From JBAOHV01 sp963714875 (lineage in GTDB: Bacteria > Actinomycetota > Acidimicrobiia > Acidimicrobiales > Microtrichaceae), in NCBI GenBank assembly GCA_963714875.1, contig CAVQQI010000014.1, positions 124,001 to 188,000 of the forward strand: a stretch of 64,000 bases of DNA. Direction: 5' to 3'. Position numbers and translations under genes: made by a program. Numbering within the stretch: position 1 is the stretch's first letter; every line of letters starts with the position of its first letter. The notes beneath the pieces were generated by a model. The model was not told the origin of the DNA, searched no databases, and saw only the letters and a list, made by a program, of their open reading frames with translations. This document shows, piece by piece, positions 55,660 to 64,000 of the stretch.

Positions 55660-56777
55660 TGGCCGCCGCCCTCGCACATGGTCTGCAGGCCGTAGCGGCC
55701 ACCGGTGCGCTCGAGCTCGTTGAGCATCGTGGTCATCAGCCGCACCCCGGTCGCGCCCAGGGGGTGACCCAACGCGATGGCGCCACCGTTCACGTTCACC
55801 TTCGACATGTCCGCGTCGAGCTCCTTGGCCCAGGCCAACACGACCGAGGCGAACGCCTCGTTGATCTCGACCAGGTCGATGTCGGCCAGGGTCATGCCGG
55901 CGCGGTCGAGCGCGTAGCGGGTCGCGGGGATCGGCGCGGAGAGCATGCGGATCGGGTCCTCACCACGCACCGACAGGTGATGCACCCGAGCACGAGGGGT
56001 GAGCCCGTACTGCTCCACCGCACGTTCCGACGCGATCAGCATCGCGGCTGCGGCGTCGGAGATCTGCGACGCGACCGCCGCGGTGAGCCTGCCCCCTTCG
56101 GTCAAGGGCTTGAGCGAGCGGATCTTGTCGAGGTTCGGCTCACGCGGCCCCTCGTCCTGGGTGACCTCGCCGTACGCCACGATCTCGTTGTCGAACCGAC
56201 CCTCGGAACGCGCCGCGATGGCACGCTCGTGGGACTGCACCGCGAAGGCCTCCATGTCCTCACGGGAGATGTCCCAGTCGCGGGCGATCATCTCGGCTCC
56301 GACGAACTGGCTGACCTCCTGGGTGCCGTACCGCTTCACCCATCCGGTCGAACCCGAGAACGGGTCGGTGATGCCGAACGGCTCGGCGACCAACATCGCC
56401 GAGGAGATCGGGATGGTCGACATGTTCTGCACGCCGCCGGCGACGACCAGATCCTGGGTGCCCGACATCACACCCTGTGCCGCGAAGTGCACCGCCTGCT
56501 GCGACGAGCCGCACTGACGGTCGATGGTGGTGCCCGGCACCTCCTCGGGCAGTCCCCCGGCCAGCCAGCAGGTGCGTGCGATGTCGCCCGCCTGCGAGCC
56601 GATGGTGTCGAGGCAGCCGAACACGACGTCCTCGACGGTGCTGGGATCGATCCCGGTGCGGTCGATGAGCGCGTTCAGGACGTGGGCACCCATGTCGGCC
56701 GGATGCTCGCCCGCCAGACCGCCGCCGCGGCGACCGACCGGGGTGCGAACGGCATCGATGATGTAGGCCTCGGCCAT
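55629..56777 (-). CDS. Acetyl-CoA acetyltransferase (thiolase)
   Basis: 382 aa; the ATG at 56777 has GGAGG upstream. Nucleophile Cys89 (I-D-R-Q-C-G-S-S), I-N-E-A-F-A, G-G-A-I-A-L-G-H-P-L-G-A-T-G and C-E-G-G-G. It is a different thiolase group from the one at 47859 (C-G-S-S rather than C-S-S-S). Two extra copies of its 3' end follow. Divergent from the thioesterase at 56911. Confidence 0.95.
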   Translation of the reverse strand: MAEAYIIDAVRTPVGRRGGGLAGEHPADMGAHVLNALIDRTGIDPSTVEDVVFGCLDTIGSQAGDIARTCWLAGGLPEEVPGTTIDRQCGSSQQAVHFAAQGVMSGTQDLVVAGGVQNMSTIPISSAMLVAEPFGITDPFSGSTGWVKRYGTQEVSQFVGAEMIARDWDISREDMEAFAVQSHERAIAARSEGRFDNEIVAYGEVTQDEGPREPNLDKIRSLKPLTEGGRLTAAVASQISDAAAAMLIASERAVEQYGLTPRARVHHLSVRGEDPIRMLSAPIPATRYALDRAGMTLADIDLVEINEAFASVVLAWAKELDADMSKVNVNGGAIALGHPLGATGVRLMTTMLNELERTGGRYGLQTMCEGGGQANVTIIERL

Positions 56778-56910
56778 GGGAACCTCCGGGGGCGATCGCC
56801 GATCGGCGACCGTTCGTGGATCGGACCGGACCACCGTACCGTCGGCCCCGAGGGGCGGACAGTCCGCAGCGAGGCGGCACGGCGGGGCCCGCAGGTGCAA
56901 CACTTCGCCG

Positions 56911-57375
56911 ATGACGTCATGGCGCGCCGAGAACTTCGACCTCCTGCCGCACTCCGTGGCAGCTCGCTGGTCGAACTTCGGAGCGTGGCCCGACCAGACG
57001 TACTTCTCCGGTCTGGTCGGCGTCCAGGTCGACGAGCTGCGCCGCGACTACGCGCGGATGAGCCTGCCGTGGCGGGCGGAGCTCAACCAGCCGACCGGGC
57101 TGATGCACGGCGGAGCGATCGCCACGCTGATCGACACCGTCGTCGTGCCGGCGATCGGAACGGCGTACGAGGACCCGCGGCCCTTCTCCACCATCGAGCT
57201 GTCGGTGCGCTACCTCGCTCCGGTGCGCCAGGAGGACCTGGTCGCCGAGGGCTGGGTGACCCGCCGGGGCCGCCGGGTCGTGTTCTGCGAGGTCGAGGTG
57301 CGCACCGCAGCCGCGGTCAAGGTCGCGACCGGCAACAGCATCTACGTGGTCGATTCGGACAGCCCCACCGCCTGA
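56911..57375 (+). CDS. PaaI-type hotdog thioesterase
   Basis: 154 aa. Hotdog domain with L-N-Q-P-T-G-L-M-H-G-G-A-I-A-T-L-I-D-T (active-site H-G-G and Asp), then S-V-R-Y-L-A-P-V and V-A-T-G-N-S-I-Y. Probable acyl-CoA thioesterase (PaaI/DUF4442 type). Divergent from the thiolase, sharing the gap 56778-56910. Confidence 0.88.
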   Translation: MTSWRAENFDLLPHSVAARWSNFGAWPDQTYFSGLVGVQVDELRRDYARMSLPWRAELNQPTGLMHGGAIATLIDTVVVPAIGTAYEDPRPFSTIELSVRYLAPVRQEDLVAEGWVTRRGRRVVFCEVEVRTAAAVKVATGNSIYVVDSDSPTA

Positions 57376-57448
57376 TCCCACCGCTCCACCGCTCGAGCCC
57401 ACCGGTGGCGCACGGGGCGAGCGAACCGTCCGAGCACCCTCGAGCCGG

Positions 57449-59347
57449 TCAGGGTTCGACGATCGGGAACCAGGTGTGGAAGTCGTCGAGGACGCCGACC
57501 AGCGTCGGGAACGCGGCCTGGTCGCCGTCGACGCTGGCCCGCCCGAGCTCGATCTGCTCGGACAGGGTCGAGTTGGACGAGAGCACGTCTTTGAACACAG
57601 CGACCGACGTCCGCAGCGTGGCGTGCGCGTCGCCCCGTTGGCGGTCGGCATGGTGGTGCAGCACCGACCGGCGCAGTTCGAGCACCCGCTGCTCGGCAGG
57701 GTCGGTCAGATCCAGGTTGATGCACACGTGCAGGCCCTGGGCCGCAGGTCCGTTCAGCCGCACCGCCAGGTAGTCGAGCAGCATCGACACCGGCATGGCG
57801 GCGAGCGTGTCGGCACCGACGCCACTGCGCGGCCCCAGGTCGAGCACGCCGTGACGCAGCTCCTGGGCACCGGTCAGGTAGAAGTTGCGCCACACGCCGT
57901 TCTCGGTCTGGAAGCCGAGCTGTTCCAGCACGTCCGCGAGCAGCTCCCGGGCCCCGGCGTGGGTGGGTTCTGCGAAGACCACGTGGTTCAGTACCTGGGC
58001 CGCCCAGCGGTACTCGCCCGACTCGACGTCACCCCGGGCGCGATCGACCACGGCGTCCGCACCGCCCATGTACTCCACGTAGCGGGTCGAGGACTCGACC
58101 GGCGGCAACGGATGCAGCGTCGACGGGTTGCCGTCGAACCAGCCCAGATAGAGGTTGTAGACGGCCTTTGCGTTGTGGTTGACCGATCCGTAGTAGCTGC
58201 GGTTGCACCACCGGTCACCGAGCTCGGGCGGCAGGTCCAGCTGCTCGGCGATCTCGACCATGGTCTCGCCGTGGTTGGCGAGCCGCAGCACCTGGTCGTG
58301 CAGGTACTTGTAGGCGTCACGCTGGACCTCGAGGAAGTCGATGACGCGCTCACGGCCCCAGGTCGGCCAGTGGTGCTGGGCGAAGACGACGTCGGAGTCC
58401 TCTCCGAACAGGTCGATCGCCCGGTCCAGGTAGTACGCCCACGACTTGGCGTCGCGGGTCTTCGCGCCGCGCAGCGTGTAGAGGTTGTGCAGCACGTGGG
58501 TCGCGTCCTCCGCCGAGCACAGCGCGCGGAACTGCGGCAGGTGGAACAGCATCTCGGCGGGCGCCTCGGTGTCGGGCGCCAGCATGAAGACGAACTCGAC
58601 ACCGTCGATCGTCATCGACTGCACGTCGTCGGTGATCTCCACGGTGGGCACGATGAAGGTGGGCGACGACAACGGGATCCCCAGGCCCAGACCGGGGCTG
58701 ACGGTGCCGGTGGGGCCCTTCGCCAGCAGCGGTCCGTACATGTAGCTGGCCCGGCGCAGCATCACGTTGCCCGCGAGCACGTTCTCCGACAGGGCCGCCT
58801 CCGCGAAGCCCTCCGGCGCGATGACCTGCACCCGACCCTCGGCGACGTCGGCGTCGGAGATGACCCCCTTCACCCCACCGAAGTGGTCGACGTGGCTGTG
58901 GGTGTGGATGACCGCGACCACGGGTCGCTCGCCGCGGTGCTCGATGTACAGATCGAGCGCCGCACGCGCCGTTTCCGGCGCGGTGAGCGGGTCGACGAGG
59001 ACCACCCCGGTGTCACCCTCGATGATCGTCATGTTCGCCAGGTCTGCCGAACGCACCTGGAAGACGCGGTCGCACACCTCGAACAGGCCGTGGATCGTGA
59101 GCAGCTGGGTCTGGCGGCGCAGGCTCGGGTGCACGGTGTCGGGGCACTCGCCCTGGTTCACCCAGTCGTACTGGCCGACGTCCCACACCGCACCGCCTGC
59201 GGCGTTGGTGATCACCCCACCATCGGGCAGCGGGGCGATCAGTCCCCGCCGGGCGTCGTCGAAGTCGGTGGTGTCCTCCACCGGCAGGCTCGACGCCGCG
59301 GCGTCGAGCACTCGGCGGGTGGCGTCGGTGGCGTGCTGCTGGCTCAT
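57449..59347 (-). CDS. Alkyl/aryl-sulfatase, metallo-beta-lactamase fold (SdsA1-like)
   Basis: 632 aa. MBL motif H-T-H-S-H-V-D-H-F-G-G near residue 142, D-P-L-T and later H-H-W-P-T-W with the C-terminal SCP2-like domain (from about 500), as in SdsA1. These enzymes hydrolyse primary or secondary alkyl sulfates. The helical middle domain (Y-Y-L-D-R-A-I-D-L-F-G) fits the family dimerisation arm. It starts 13 bp after the pseudo-nuclease gene, so it is likely the third gene of that transcript. A sulfotransferase lies 2-5 kb away. Confidence 0.9.
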   Translation of the reverse strand: MSQQHATDATRRVLDAAASSLPVEDTTDFDDARRGLIAPLPDGGVITNAAGGAVWDVGQYDWVNQGECPDTVHPSLRRQTQLLTIHGLFEVCDRVFQVRSADLANMTIIEGDTGVVLVDPLTAPETARAALDLYIEHRGERPVVAVIHTHSHVDHFGGVKGVISDADVAEGRVQVIAPEGFAEAALSENVLAGNVMLRRASYMYGPLLAKGPTGTVSPGLGLGIPLSSPTFIVPTVEITDDVQSMTIDGVEFVFMLAPDTEAPAEMLFHLPQFRALCSAEDATHVLHNLYTLRGAKTRDAKSWAYYLDRAIDLFGEDSDVVFAQHHWPTWGRERVIDFLEVQRDAYKYLHDQVLRLANHGETMVEIAEQLDLPPELGDRWCNRSYYGSVNHNAKAVYNLYLGWFDGNPSTLHPLPPVESSTRYVEYMGGADAVVDRARGDVESGEYRWAAQVLNHVVFAEPTHAGARELLADVLEQLGFQTENGVWRNFYLTGAQELRHGVLDLGPRSGVGADTLAAMPVSMLLDYLAVRLNGPAAQGLHVCINLDLTDPAEQRVLELRRSVLHHHADRQRGDAHATLRTSVAVFKDVLSSNSTLSEQIELGRASVDGDQAAFPTLVGVLDDFHTWFPIVEP

Positions 59348-59360
59348 GGGACGACCGAAA

Positions 59361-60284
59361 CTAGCCGTCGGGTTCCGTGGACGGACGTGTCCAGCGGCTG
59401 GCCCGACCCTCGTCGCAGACCTCGAGCAGATGGCAGTGGGTGCACCATCGCCCCGGGACCGGCGGAGCTGCGGCTGGATCTGCTCGCTGCGCCACGTGTT
59501 CCACCAACCGGTCGACCGCAAGGGTGAGCAGCGCGTCATCGACCTCGACACGCTCCAGGGTGCCCCGCGACGGTGCCGCCAGCGTGACGCGCAGCGGCGT
59601 GTGCCGGGCACCCAACGAGCGCACCAGTGCCACGTAGCCCGCTCGAAGTCGATCACCGGCGCCGCCGGTGCCGTCGGCGACCACCAGGAGCCGTTCCCCG
59701 TCGCGCACCGACCCCATGCGGGCGTCGTGCGACGCTGTGACCCGCACCAGGCGGTTCGGCACGTTCCAGCTCGACCCCGACGACGGGTCCGCCCAGCGGA
59801 TGCTCGGGTGGCGGCCGACGAGGCGCAGCACCGACGCCGCCCAGGTGATCGCACCTGCAGCCACCGCGGCCCGCCCGGCCCGGTCGAGCTGGTCGATCCA
59901 CTCGGCCAACCGGAGGCCCAGGTCGCTGCGATCGGCGAGCACCTCGTCGACCGCGCCCGCCACGCGGGTTGCCGGGCTCGCATCGTCGCCGATCCGCCGC
60001 AGCGCGGCCAGCCCGACCCGTCGCCGTGCGGTGGCGACGGACTCCACGAAGTCCTGCGGCGGGTGTGCAGCTCGACGCGGACAACGCTCCATGAGGCCGA
60101 AGGGGCTGACCACGATGCCGTCGTCGTAGTAGTTCGGCCGCACACCCGGCTCGGGAACCAGCCGATCGCCGAGCGCCTCGGACAAGCTCGCGACGAGCCG
60201 CTCACGGAGTGCCGACGCGAGGCGCCATCGTTCCTCCCGCTCGGCCGGGCCAGCTGGGGCGGCCTGATCGGCCGGGCCGATCAC
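59361..60284 (-). CDS. Fe-S nuclease-like protein lacking the catalytic residues
   Basis: 307 aa. It has the same outer signature as its neighbour: M-E-R-C-P-R (Cys68) early and C-T-H-C-H-L-L-E-V-C (Cys281, 284, 290; C-x2-C-x5-C) at the end, a Cas4/AddB-type 4Fe-4S set. The nuclease core is gone: where the partner has E-V-K-S-G this one has V-V-A-D-G, and the Q-x3-Y motif is absent. Start GTG overlaps the upstream stop (GTGA). A regulatory or structural subunit of a two-gene complex is likely. No family name was recognised. Confidence 0.7.
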   Translation of the reverse strand: MIGPADQAAPAGPAEREERWRLASALRERLVASLSEALGDRLVPEPGVRPNYYDDGIVVSPFGLMERCPRRAAHPPQDFVESVATARRRVGLAALRRIGDDASPATRVAGAVDEVLADRSDLGLRLAEWIDQLDRAGRAAVAAGAITWAASVLRLVGRHPSIRWADPSSGSSWNVPNRLVRVTASHDARMGSVRDGERLLVVADGTGGAGDRLRAGYVALVRSLGARHTPLRVTLAAPSRGTLERVEVDDALLTLAVDRLVEHVAQRADPAAAPPVPGRWCTHCHLLEVCDEGRASRWTRPSTEPDG

Positions 60285-61219
60285 CAGCCGTCCTTCGCAG
60301 GGCTGTCGGCGACCCGGTCGTCGAAGCGGTCGTCCCGGTCGGCTACCGAACGGGCCGAGCTGCACACGGACTCGTCGGGACACCACGAGCACCACCCACC
60401 GGGACGCTCCTGGGCCGGACCGCCGGCCAACAGGTCGGTCCAGGTCCTGAGCCCGGCGACCAGTCGTGCCGCAGCCGACTCCAGGACCCCCAGGGTGACC
60501 TTCAGGCCCGACGGGTCCGCACCGGGGTACCAGCGCGCCACGACCGCCGGCGAGGCACCGTCGCGGAGCGTGACGAGCAACGCATACAGGTAGATCTCCT
60601 GCAGGTGCGCGGCCGACGTCGCCCCCGACTTCACCTCGATGATCACCCCGGGTCGAGCGGTACCGCGCCCGCCGAGCTCGACGTCGAGCACCCCCGAGCA
60701 GATGACGGCGCCGTCGGCCAGCACGATCGACGCGCGGCTCTGCACCTGCGGCACCCATCGGGGGTCGATCCCACCCCAGGCGTCCGCTGCGGCGCCGGCG
60801 AGCGGACCCAGCAGTTCTCCGGCGCGTTGCGCACCCAGGTCGTCCAACAGCTGCAGCGACTCGTCGTCGGCTCCGGCGCGCAGCATCGAGCGCAGATCGG
60901 CCAGCGGCTCACGGACACGGCCCACCACCACCTGGTGCGCGACGAACTGGTCCAACGCCGTACCCCGGAGCACCGCTGCACCACGAGGGGCATCGGCGGC
61001 GTCGACGAAGCGGGCGAGGGCGCTGCGCGGGCATCGTTCCATGTCGGCCAGGCGCTGCTTCGGCAAACGGATCGGCCACAGGTCCGCATCGATCCGGTCC
61101 GCCACGGCGGCGACCTCGCAGCGGACCGCGTGCTCCAACTCGTCGCGCAGCTGCGCCACCGCGCCGGGATCCACCGGTTCGACGTCCTCCAACGAGTCGA
61201 GCCACGTGGCGACGGTCAT
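60281..61219 (-). CDS. PD-(D/E)XK nuclease with Fe-S cysteines (Cas4/AddB-like)
   Basis: 312 aa from M-T-V-A-T-W. M-E-R-C-P-R-S-A-L (Cys63), G-T-A-L-D-Q-F-V (place of the RecB-type G-x3-H), D179 in G-V-L-D-V-E-L, E195/K197 in I-E-V-K-S-G, Q-E-I-Y (Q207/Y210) and C-terminal C277, C280, C286 (W-C-S-W-C-P-D-E-S-V-C). This is the RecB/AddB/Cas4 family's set of nuclease plus 4Fe-4S residues. The usual H is replaced by D. No helicase, CRISPR or AddA gene is near. Coupled to the inactive relative that follows. Confidence 0.8.
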   Translation of the reverse strand: MTVATWLDSLEDVEPVDPGAVAQLRDELEHAVRCEVAAVADRIDADLWPIRLPKQRLADMERCPRSALARFVDAADAPRGAAVLRGTALDQFVAHQVVVGRVREPLADLRSMLRAGADDESLQLLDDLGAQRAGELLGPLAGAAADAWGGIDPRWVPQVQSRASIVLADGAVICSGVLDVELGGRGTARPGVIIEVKSGATSAAHLQEIYLYALLVTLRDGASPAVVARWYPGADPSGLKVTLGVLESAAARLVAGLRTWTDLLAGGPAQERPGGWCSWCPDESVCSSARSVADRDDRFDDRVADSPAKDGW

Positions 61220-61374
61220 CCCACATGGTCCCAGATCGGTCGGACACCCCGGGGCCGTGCTCGGCGAACGACCTCGGACACGTCGGTGCCGCTGGGAACG
61301 ACCAGTTGAACGCCGGGTGAACTCCTGACACGATGCCACGGCGGGTCGGGCTGGCCCGCAGACCGGGGGACGAC

Positions 61375-62571
61375 ATGGGATCGTGGCGACACAGGGCGAC
61401 GGCTGTTGTTGCAGCAGTGCTGGCGGCGGCCAGCATCTCGGCGTGCGCGATGCCGCCGCCCAACTCCGGCGACGGCGGCCTCGGGACGGTGGACGGCACT
61501 CCCGGAGAGCCCTCCGGCAGCGACGACGTGCGACTCAACGAGCTGCAGTTCATCGGCTCCCACAACAGCTACAAGGCTGCGCCCGACACCGCCATCCTGA
61601 ACTGGTTGCAGTTCGGCGCGGCGGCAGTTCCCCAGATCGGCCAGGCACTCGGTGACCCTGCACAGCTCAGCTATGCCCACCCGCCGCTGCCGGTGCAGCT
61701 CGATCGCGGCCTGCGGACGTTCGAACTGGACGTCTTCGCCGATCCCGAGGGTGGAGCGTTCTCCCGGCCTGCGCTCAACCTCCTGCTGAACCTGGGGCTA
61801 CCGCGGCCGCAGGGCATCGACGATCCCGGGATGAAGGTCCTCCACATCCAGGACATCGACTACCGATCGACCTGTCCGACGCTGATCGCCTGCCTCGACC
61901 AGATGAAGGCATGGTCCGATGCCACGCCCGGCCACCTGCCCGTGGTGATCAACATCGAGCTCAAGGGCGATCAGCTGCCGGCACCGTTCGACCTGACCGA
62001 GGTGACGCCGTTCGACGCCGAGCAGCTGGATGCGGTCGACGCAGAGATCCGCAGCGTGCTCGGCGACCGACTCATCACTCCCGATGACGTCCGTGGCGAC
62101 GCCGCGGACCTGCGCACGGCGATCACCACCGGTGGATGGCCGACCGTCGCTGCGTCCCGGGGCCGGTTCCTGTTCTTCATGGACAACGCCGACAAGCGCG
62201 ACCTCTACCTGCAGGACCACCCGTCCCTGGCGGGTCGGGTCATGTTCACCAGTTCCGGCGAGGGCCAGCCCGACGGTGCGGTGCTCAAGCTGAACGATCC
62301 GGGCGACGGCAGCGAGCTGCGCTCCTTGGTCGAGCAGGGCTATCTGGTCCGCACCCGGGCCGACGCGGACGTCATCTCGCCCGATCCCGTGCAACGCGAC
62401 ATCGCACTGGGCTCCGGGGCGCAGATCGTCCACACCGACTTCCCCGCCGGCCAGTCGCAGTTGGGCTCGGGCTACGTCGTGTCGTTCGGGACCCGGGTCT
62501 CCGCCCGCTGCAATCCGGTGCTCACCACCCCGGCATCCTGCGGTGCCGCCGCGGCCCTCGAGCCCGGCTGA
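61375..62571 (+). CDS. PI-PLC-type phosphodiesterase lipoprotein
   Basis: 398 aa. Lipoprotein signal with lipobox I-S-A-C (Cys near 22). The TIM-barrel of Ca2+-dependent PI-PLC-C1 proteins is seen in I-G-S-H-N-S-Y-K (first catalytic His), T-F-E-L-D-V-F-A-D, L-H-I-Q-D-I-D-Y (second His) and V-I-N-I-E-L-K. Extracellular cleavage of a phosphodiester lipid is expected. A Gly/Ser/Asp linker separates the lipobox from the barrel. Start chosen at the methionine that opens the signal peptide. Confidence 0.88.
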   Translation: MGSWRHRATAVVAAVLAAASISACAMPPPNSGDGGLGTVDGTPGEPSGSDDVRLNELQFIGSHNSYKAAPDTAILNWLQFGAAAVPQIGQALGDPAQLSYAHPPLPVQLDRGLRTFELDVFADPEGGAFSRPALNLLLNLGLPRPQGIDDPGMKVLHIQDIDYRSTCPTLIACLDQMKAWSDATPGHLPVVINIELKGDQLPAPFDLTEVTPFDAEQLDAVDAEIRSVLGDRLITPDDVRGDAADLRTAITTGGWPTVAASRGRFLFFMDNADKRDLYLQDHPSLAGRVMFTSSGEGQPDGAVLKLNDPGDGSELRSLVEQGYLVRTRADADVISPDPVQRDIALGSGAQIVHTDFPAGQSQLGSGYVVSFGTRVSARCNPVLTTPASCGAAAALEPG

Positions 62572-62684
62572 GCGCAGCACGGCGCGACCGGGCCGCCAGG
62601 ATCGGCGAACGTCGTTCGGATCTGTGGACTTCCACAACCTGAACCGGTACCGTGACCAACGTCATCGCGCTTGCTGAGCGAGGT

Positions 62685-62754
62685 GGCGACCAGGCGAGAG
62701 CGGCCGTCACCTGCCTCTGGGGGGCTGGTCGTCGAAGTGGTGCCGGCAGGCACC
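62685..62754 (+). ncRNA. Candidate structured leader similar to the 41-kb leader
   Basis: Nine-bp long-range stem (62685-62693 with 62725-62733, one G-U), then GAAGTG (62734-62739) and a 6-bp GGCA-loop hairpin (62739-62754), ending 51 bp before the lipoprotein ATG. The 41346 leader has the same order: long stem, GAAGTG, hairpin, and also ends 51 bp before its ATG. The rest of the gap 62572-62684 shows no gene. Confidence 0.3.
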
Positions 62755-62805
62755 TCCACGAGCAGACGCGTCGGTGGGAGAACGCCGTGCGCCGGAAGGA
62801 CACAC

Positions 62806-63672
62806 ATGCACAGAACACGTTCACGACTCGCAGCAGCGGTCGCCGTCCTCGGAGTGATGGGCATCGCGGCGTCCTGCGCCCCGCCGCCCGCACCGAGCAA
62901 CGAGACCTGGACCTTCCGGGCCGACAAGGTCACCATCAACGACAGCCAGGATGAGATCCGCGATCCCTTCTTCGATCTCTGCATCGCCATCCCCAACTGC
63001 GACGACGAGCCCTACACGCTCAACATCGGCTTCCGGGTGAAGATCGGCAAGGCCGGCTCGGCCCAGGCCTTCGTGGTGAACAACCGCACCGACGCACCCA
63101 GCGTCAGCGAGGGTTCGACGGTCGACCTGGTGGGCAACCAGGAGAACGCCGCGGTGTTCAACAACGTCAAGGCACTCGACGTCATCGACATCCTGAACTC
63201 CACCAACAAGCTCGAGGTCATCGGCGTCTACAGCTGGGCCTCCGAAGAGGACCTGGTGGGCAACGGCGTCGCCGCAGATGCCGTCGCCGACATCTTCGAG
63301 GACGCACTGAACGCCACGCTGGCGACCAGCTCGCTGCCGTCGGATGCCAGCCTCATCCTCGACCTGGTGCTCGACAACGTCCTGGGGTCCCTCGGCCTGC
63401 TGGCCCAGAACATCCCGCTGTTCGGGCTCGGTGACGACGTTCTCGGTGGCGGTCTGTACCTCGGCATCGGCGCCAAGGGTGATCTTGCCAACATCATCGA
63501 CGGCGTGATCGGCAGCACCCCGCCGATCACCTTCGCCATCCCGCTGCTGGACCTCCCGCCGGACATCGTCGGCGGCGGCTTCTTCACCCTGGGCGGTCCG
63601 TCCACCTTCACCCAGACCTACTCGGGTGCCGGCGGCACGCACACCTACGAGTACGCCGTGACCAAGAACTGA
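62806..63672 (+). CDS. Lipoprotein of unknown function
   Basis: 288 aa; ATG with GGAAGGA upstream. Signal peptide with lipobox I-A-A-S-C (Cys24). The mature part is rich in Asp, Val and Gly with two Cys (C-I-A-I-P-N-C) and beta-rich repeats; no known domain or catalytic motif was recognised. Ends in a strong hairpin. Preceded by the candidate leader RNA. Confidence 0.75.
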   Translation: MHRTRSRLAAAVAVLGVMGIAASCAPPPAPSNETWTFRADKVTINDSQDEIRDPFFDLCIAIPNCDDEPYTLNIGFRVKIGKAGSAQAFVVNNRTDAPSVSEGSTVDLVGNQENAAVFNNVKALDVIDILNSTNKLEVIGVYSWASEEDLVGNGVAADAVADIFEDALNATLATSSLPSDASLILDLVLDNVLGSLGLLAQNIPLFGLGDDVLGGGLYLGIGAKGDLANIIDGVIGSTPPITFAIPLLDLPPDIVGGGFFTLGGPSTFTQTYSGAGGTHTYEYAVTKN

Positions 63673-63693
63673 TCCTGGTCCCGACATGGAGTT

Positions 63694-63728
63694 GAGCGAG
63701 GCCCGGGCACTGCGCCCGGGCCTCGCTC
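63694..63728. terminator. Strong terminator hairpin
   Basis: Perfect 15-bp stem with a 5-base loop (63694-63708 / 63714-63728) between the convergent lipoprotein and MtfA-like genes. Confidence 0.75.
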
Positions 63729-63754
63729 GCGCCTGCGGTCGGACCGAGCGCCGG

Positions 63755-64000
63755 TCAGGCCCAGCGGGCGGCGGTGTCCTGGCCGTAGTAGCCCATCAGC
63801 ACCTCGTAGAGATCGGGGTGTTCGGAGCGCAGCGCGACCGGCGCATCGAAGAACGCCTCGGTCGCCACTGCGAAGAACTCCGCAGGGTTGACCCCGGCGT
63901 AGGACCGCAGCACCTTCCCGCCACGGCCGGCGACCACCCGGTCGTAGACGTCGGTGCAGACCTGCACCCACCGTTCGCTCTGCGCCACGGTGGCCATGGG
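63755..64000 (-). CDS. MtfA-like zinc peptidase, C-terminal part
   Basis: The visible 3' end reads S-Y-A-G-V-N-P-A-E-F-F-A-V-A-T-E-A-F-F-D and Y-G-Q-D-T-A, the C-terminal half of the MtfA/M90 family. The zinc HExxH lies upstream, beyond the window. The methionine at 63997 is probably internal. MtfA of E. coli controls the glucose PTS regulator Mlc; the role here is unknown. Confidence 0.85.
   Translation of the reverse strand, partial: PMATVAQSERWVQVCTDVYDRVVAGRGGKVLRSYAGVNPAEFFAVATEAFFDAPVALRSEHPDLYEVLMGYYGQDTAARWA

Noticed and set aside
56796..56809. Perfect palindrome TCGCCGATCGGCGA upstream of the second thiolase
   Set aside because: Palindromes of this length made only of CG/GATC are common by chance in GC-rich DNA, and no second copy was found.
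60281..61219. Cas4 of a CRISPR locus
   Set aside because: No CRISPR repeats, cas1 or cas2 were seen in 64 kb; Fe-S cysteines with a PD-(D/E)XK core are not exclusive to Cas4.

Overview
The window is very GC-rich, densely coded DNA with many GTG starts. It suggests a high-GC actinobacterium, and the gene mix points to the class Acidimicrobiia (Ilumatobacter/Iamia-like); that placement is inference. The supporting features are a four-gene 'conservon' (roadblock GTPase module), F420-type LLM oxidoreductase, many acyl-CoA dehydrogenases, thiolases and SDRs, lipoproteins with CotH and PI-PLC folds, and a GlpR/SepX-like membrane protein beside galU. No insertion sequence, prophage or CRISPR array was seen.

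Layout. 1-3.8 kb: a partial VOC protein, a Coq4-like protein, an MFS exporter and a histidine-rich hypothetical. 3.8-7.2 kb: an orphan encapsulated-ferritin-type protein, tRNA-Ala(CGC), a GlpR/SepX-like membrane protein, moaC, galU and a Ruc-like zinc-ribbon chaperone behind a CIRCE operator. 7.2-11.7 kb: the conservon. 11.8-20.2 kb: map, a CpaB/SAF protein, and three TldD/TldE-family genes around a CotH-kinase lipoprotein. 20.2-27.9 kb: an LPG-synthase-like membrane protein, dxs, an Nfu-type Fe-S protein, DUF6159 and AIM24 proteins and an ABC-F ATPase. 27.9-43.9 kb: cell envelope and secretion, with two related secreted alpha/beta hydrolases, an Rpf-like transglycosylase, an orphan ParA, mutM, an M15 peptidase, a diguanylate cyclase and large exported proteins. 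44-57.4 kb: a lipid and acyl-CoA catabolism island (two acyl-CoA dehydrogenases, four SDR/MaoC-type genes, two thiolases, an LLM oxidoreductase, a sulfotransferase, a thioesterase) with several candidate operators, including a KstR-type palindrome. 57.4-61.2 kb: an alkylsulfatase-like metallo-beta-lactamase behind two coupled Fe-S nuclease-like genes. 61.4-64 kb: PI-PLC-like and other lipoproteins and a partial MtfA-type peptidase.

Two points stand out. First, the tandem Cas4/AddB-like pair at 59.4-61.2 kb: one member keeps the PD-(D/E)XK residues, the other has lost them, and both keep the four-cysteine Fe-S signature. Second, at least eleven conserved genes are broken by a single-base frame change, and ten of these are in the same (+1) direction. 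Sequencing or assembly insertions are the simplest explanation, so the affected genes are annotated here as single loci.
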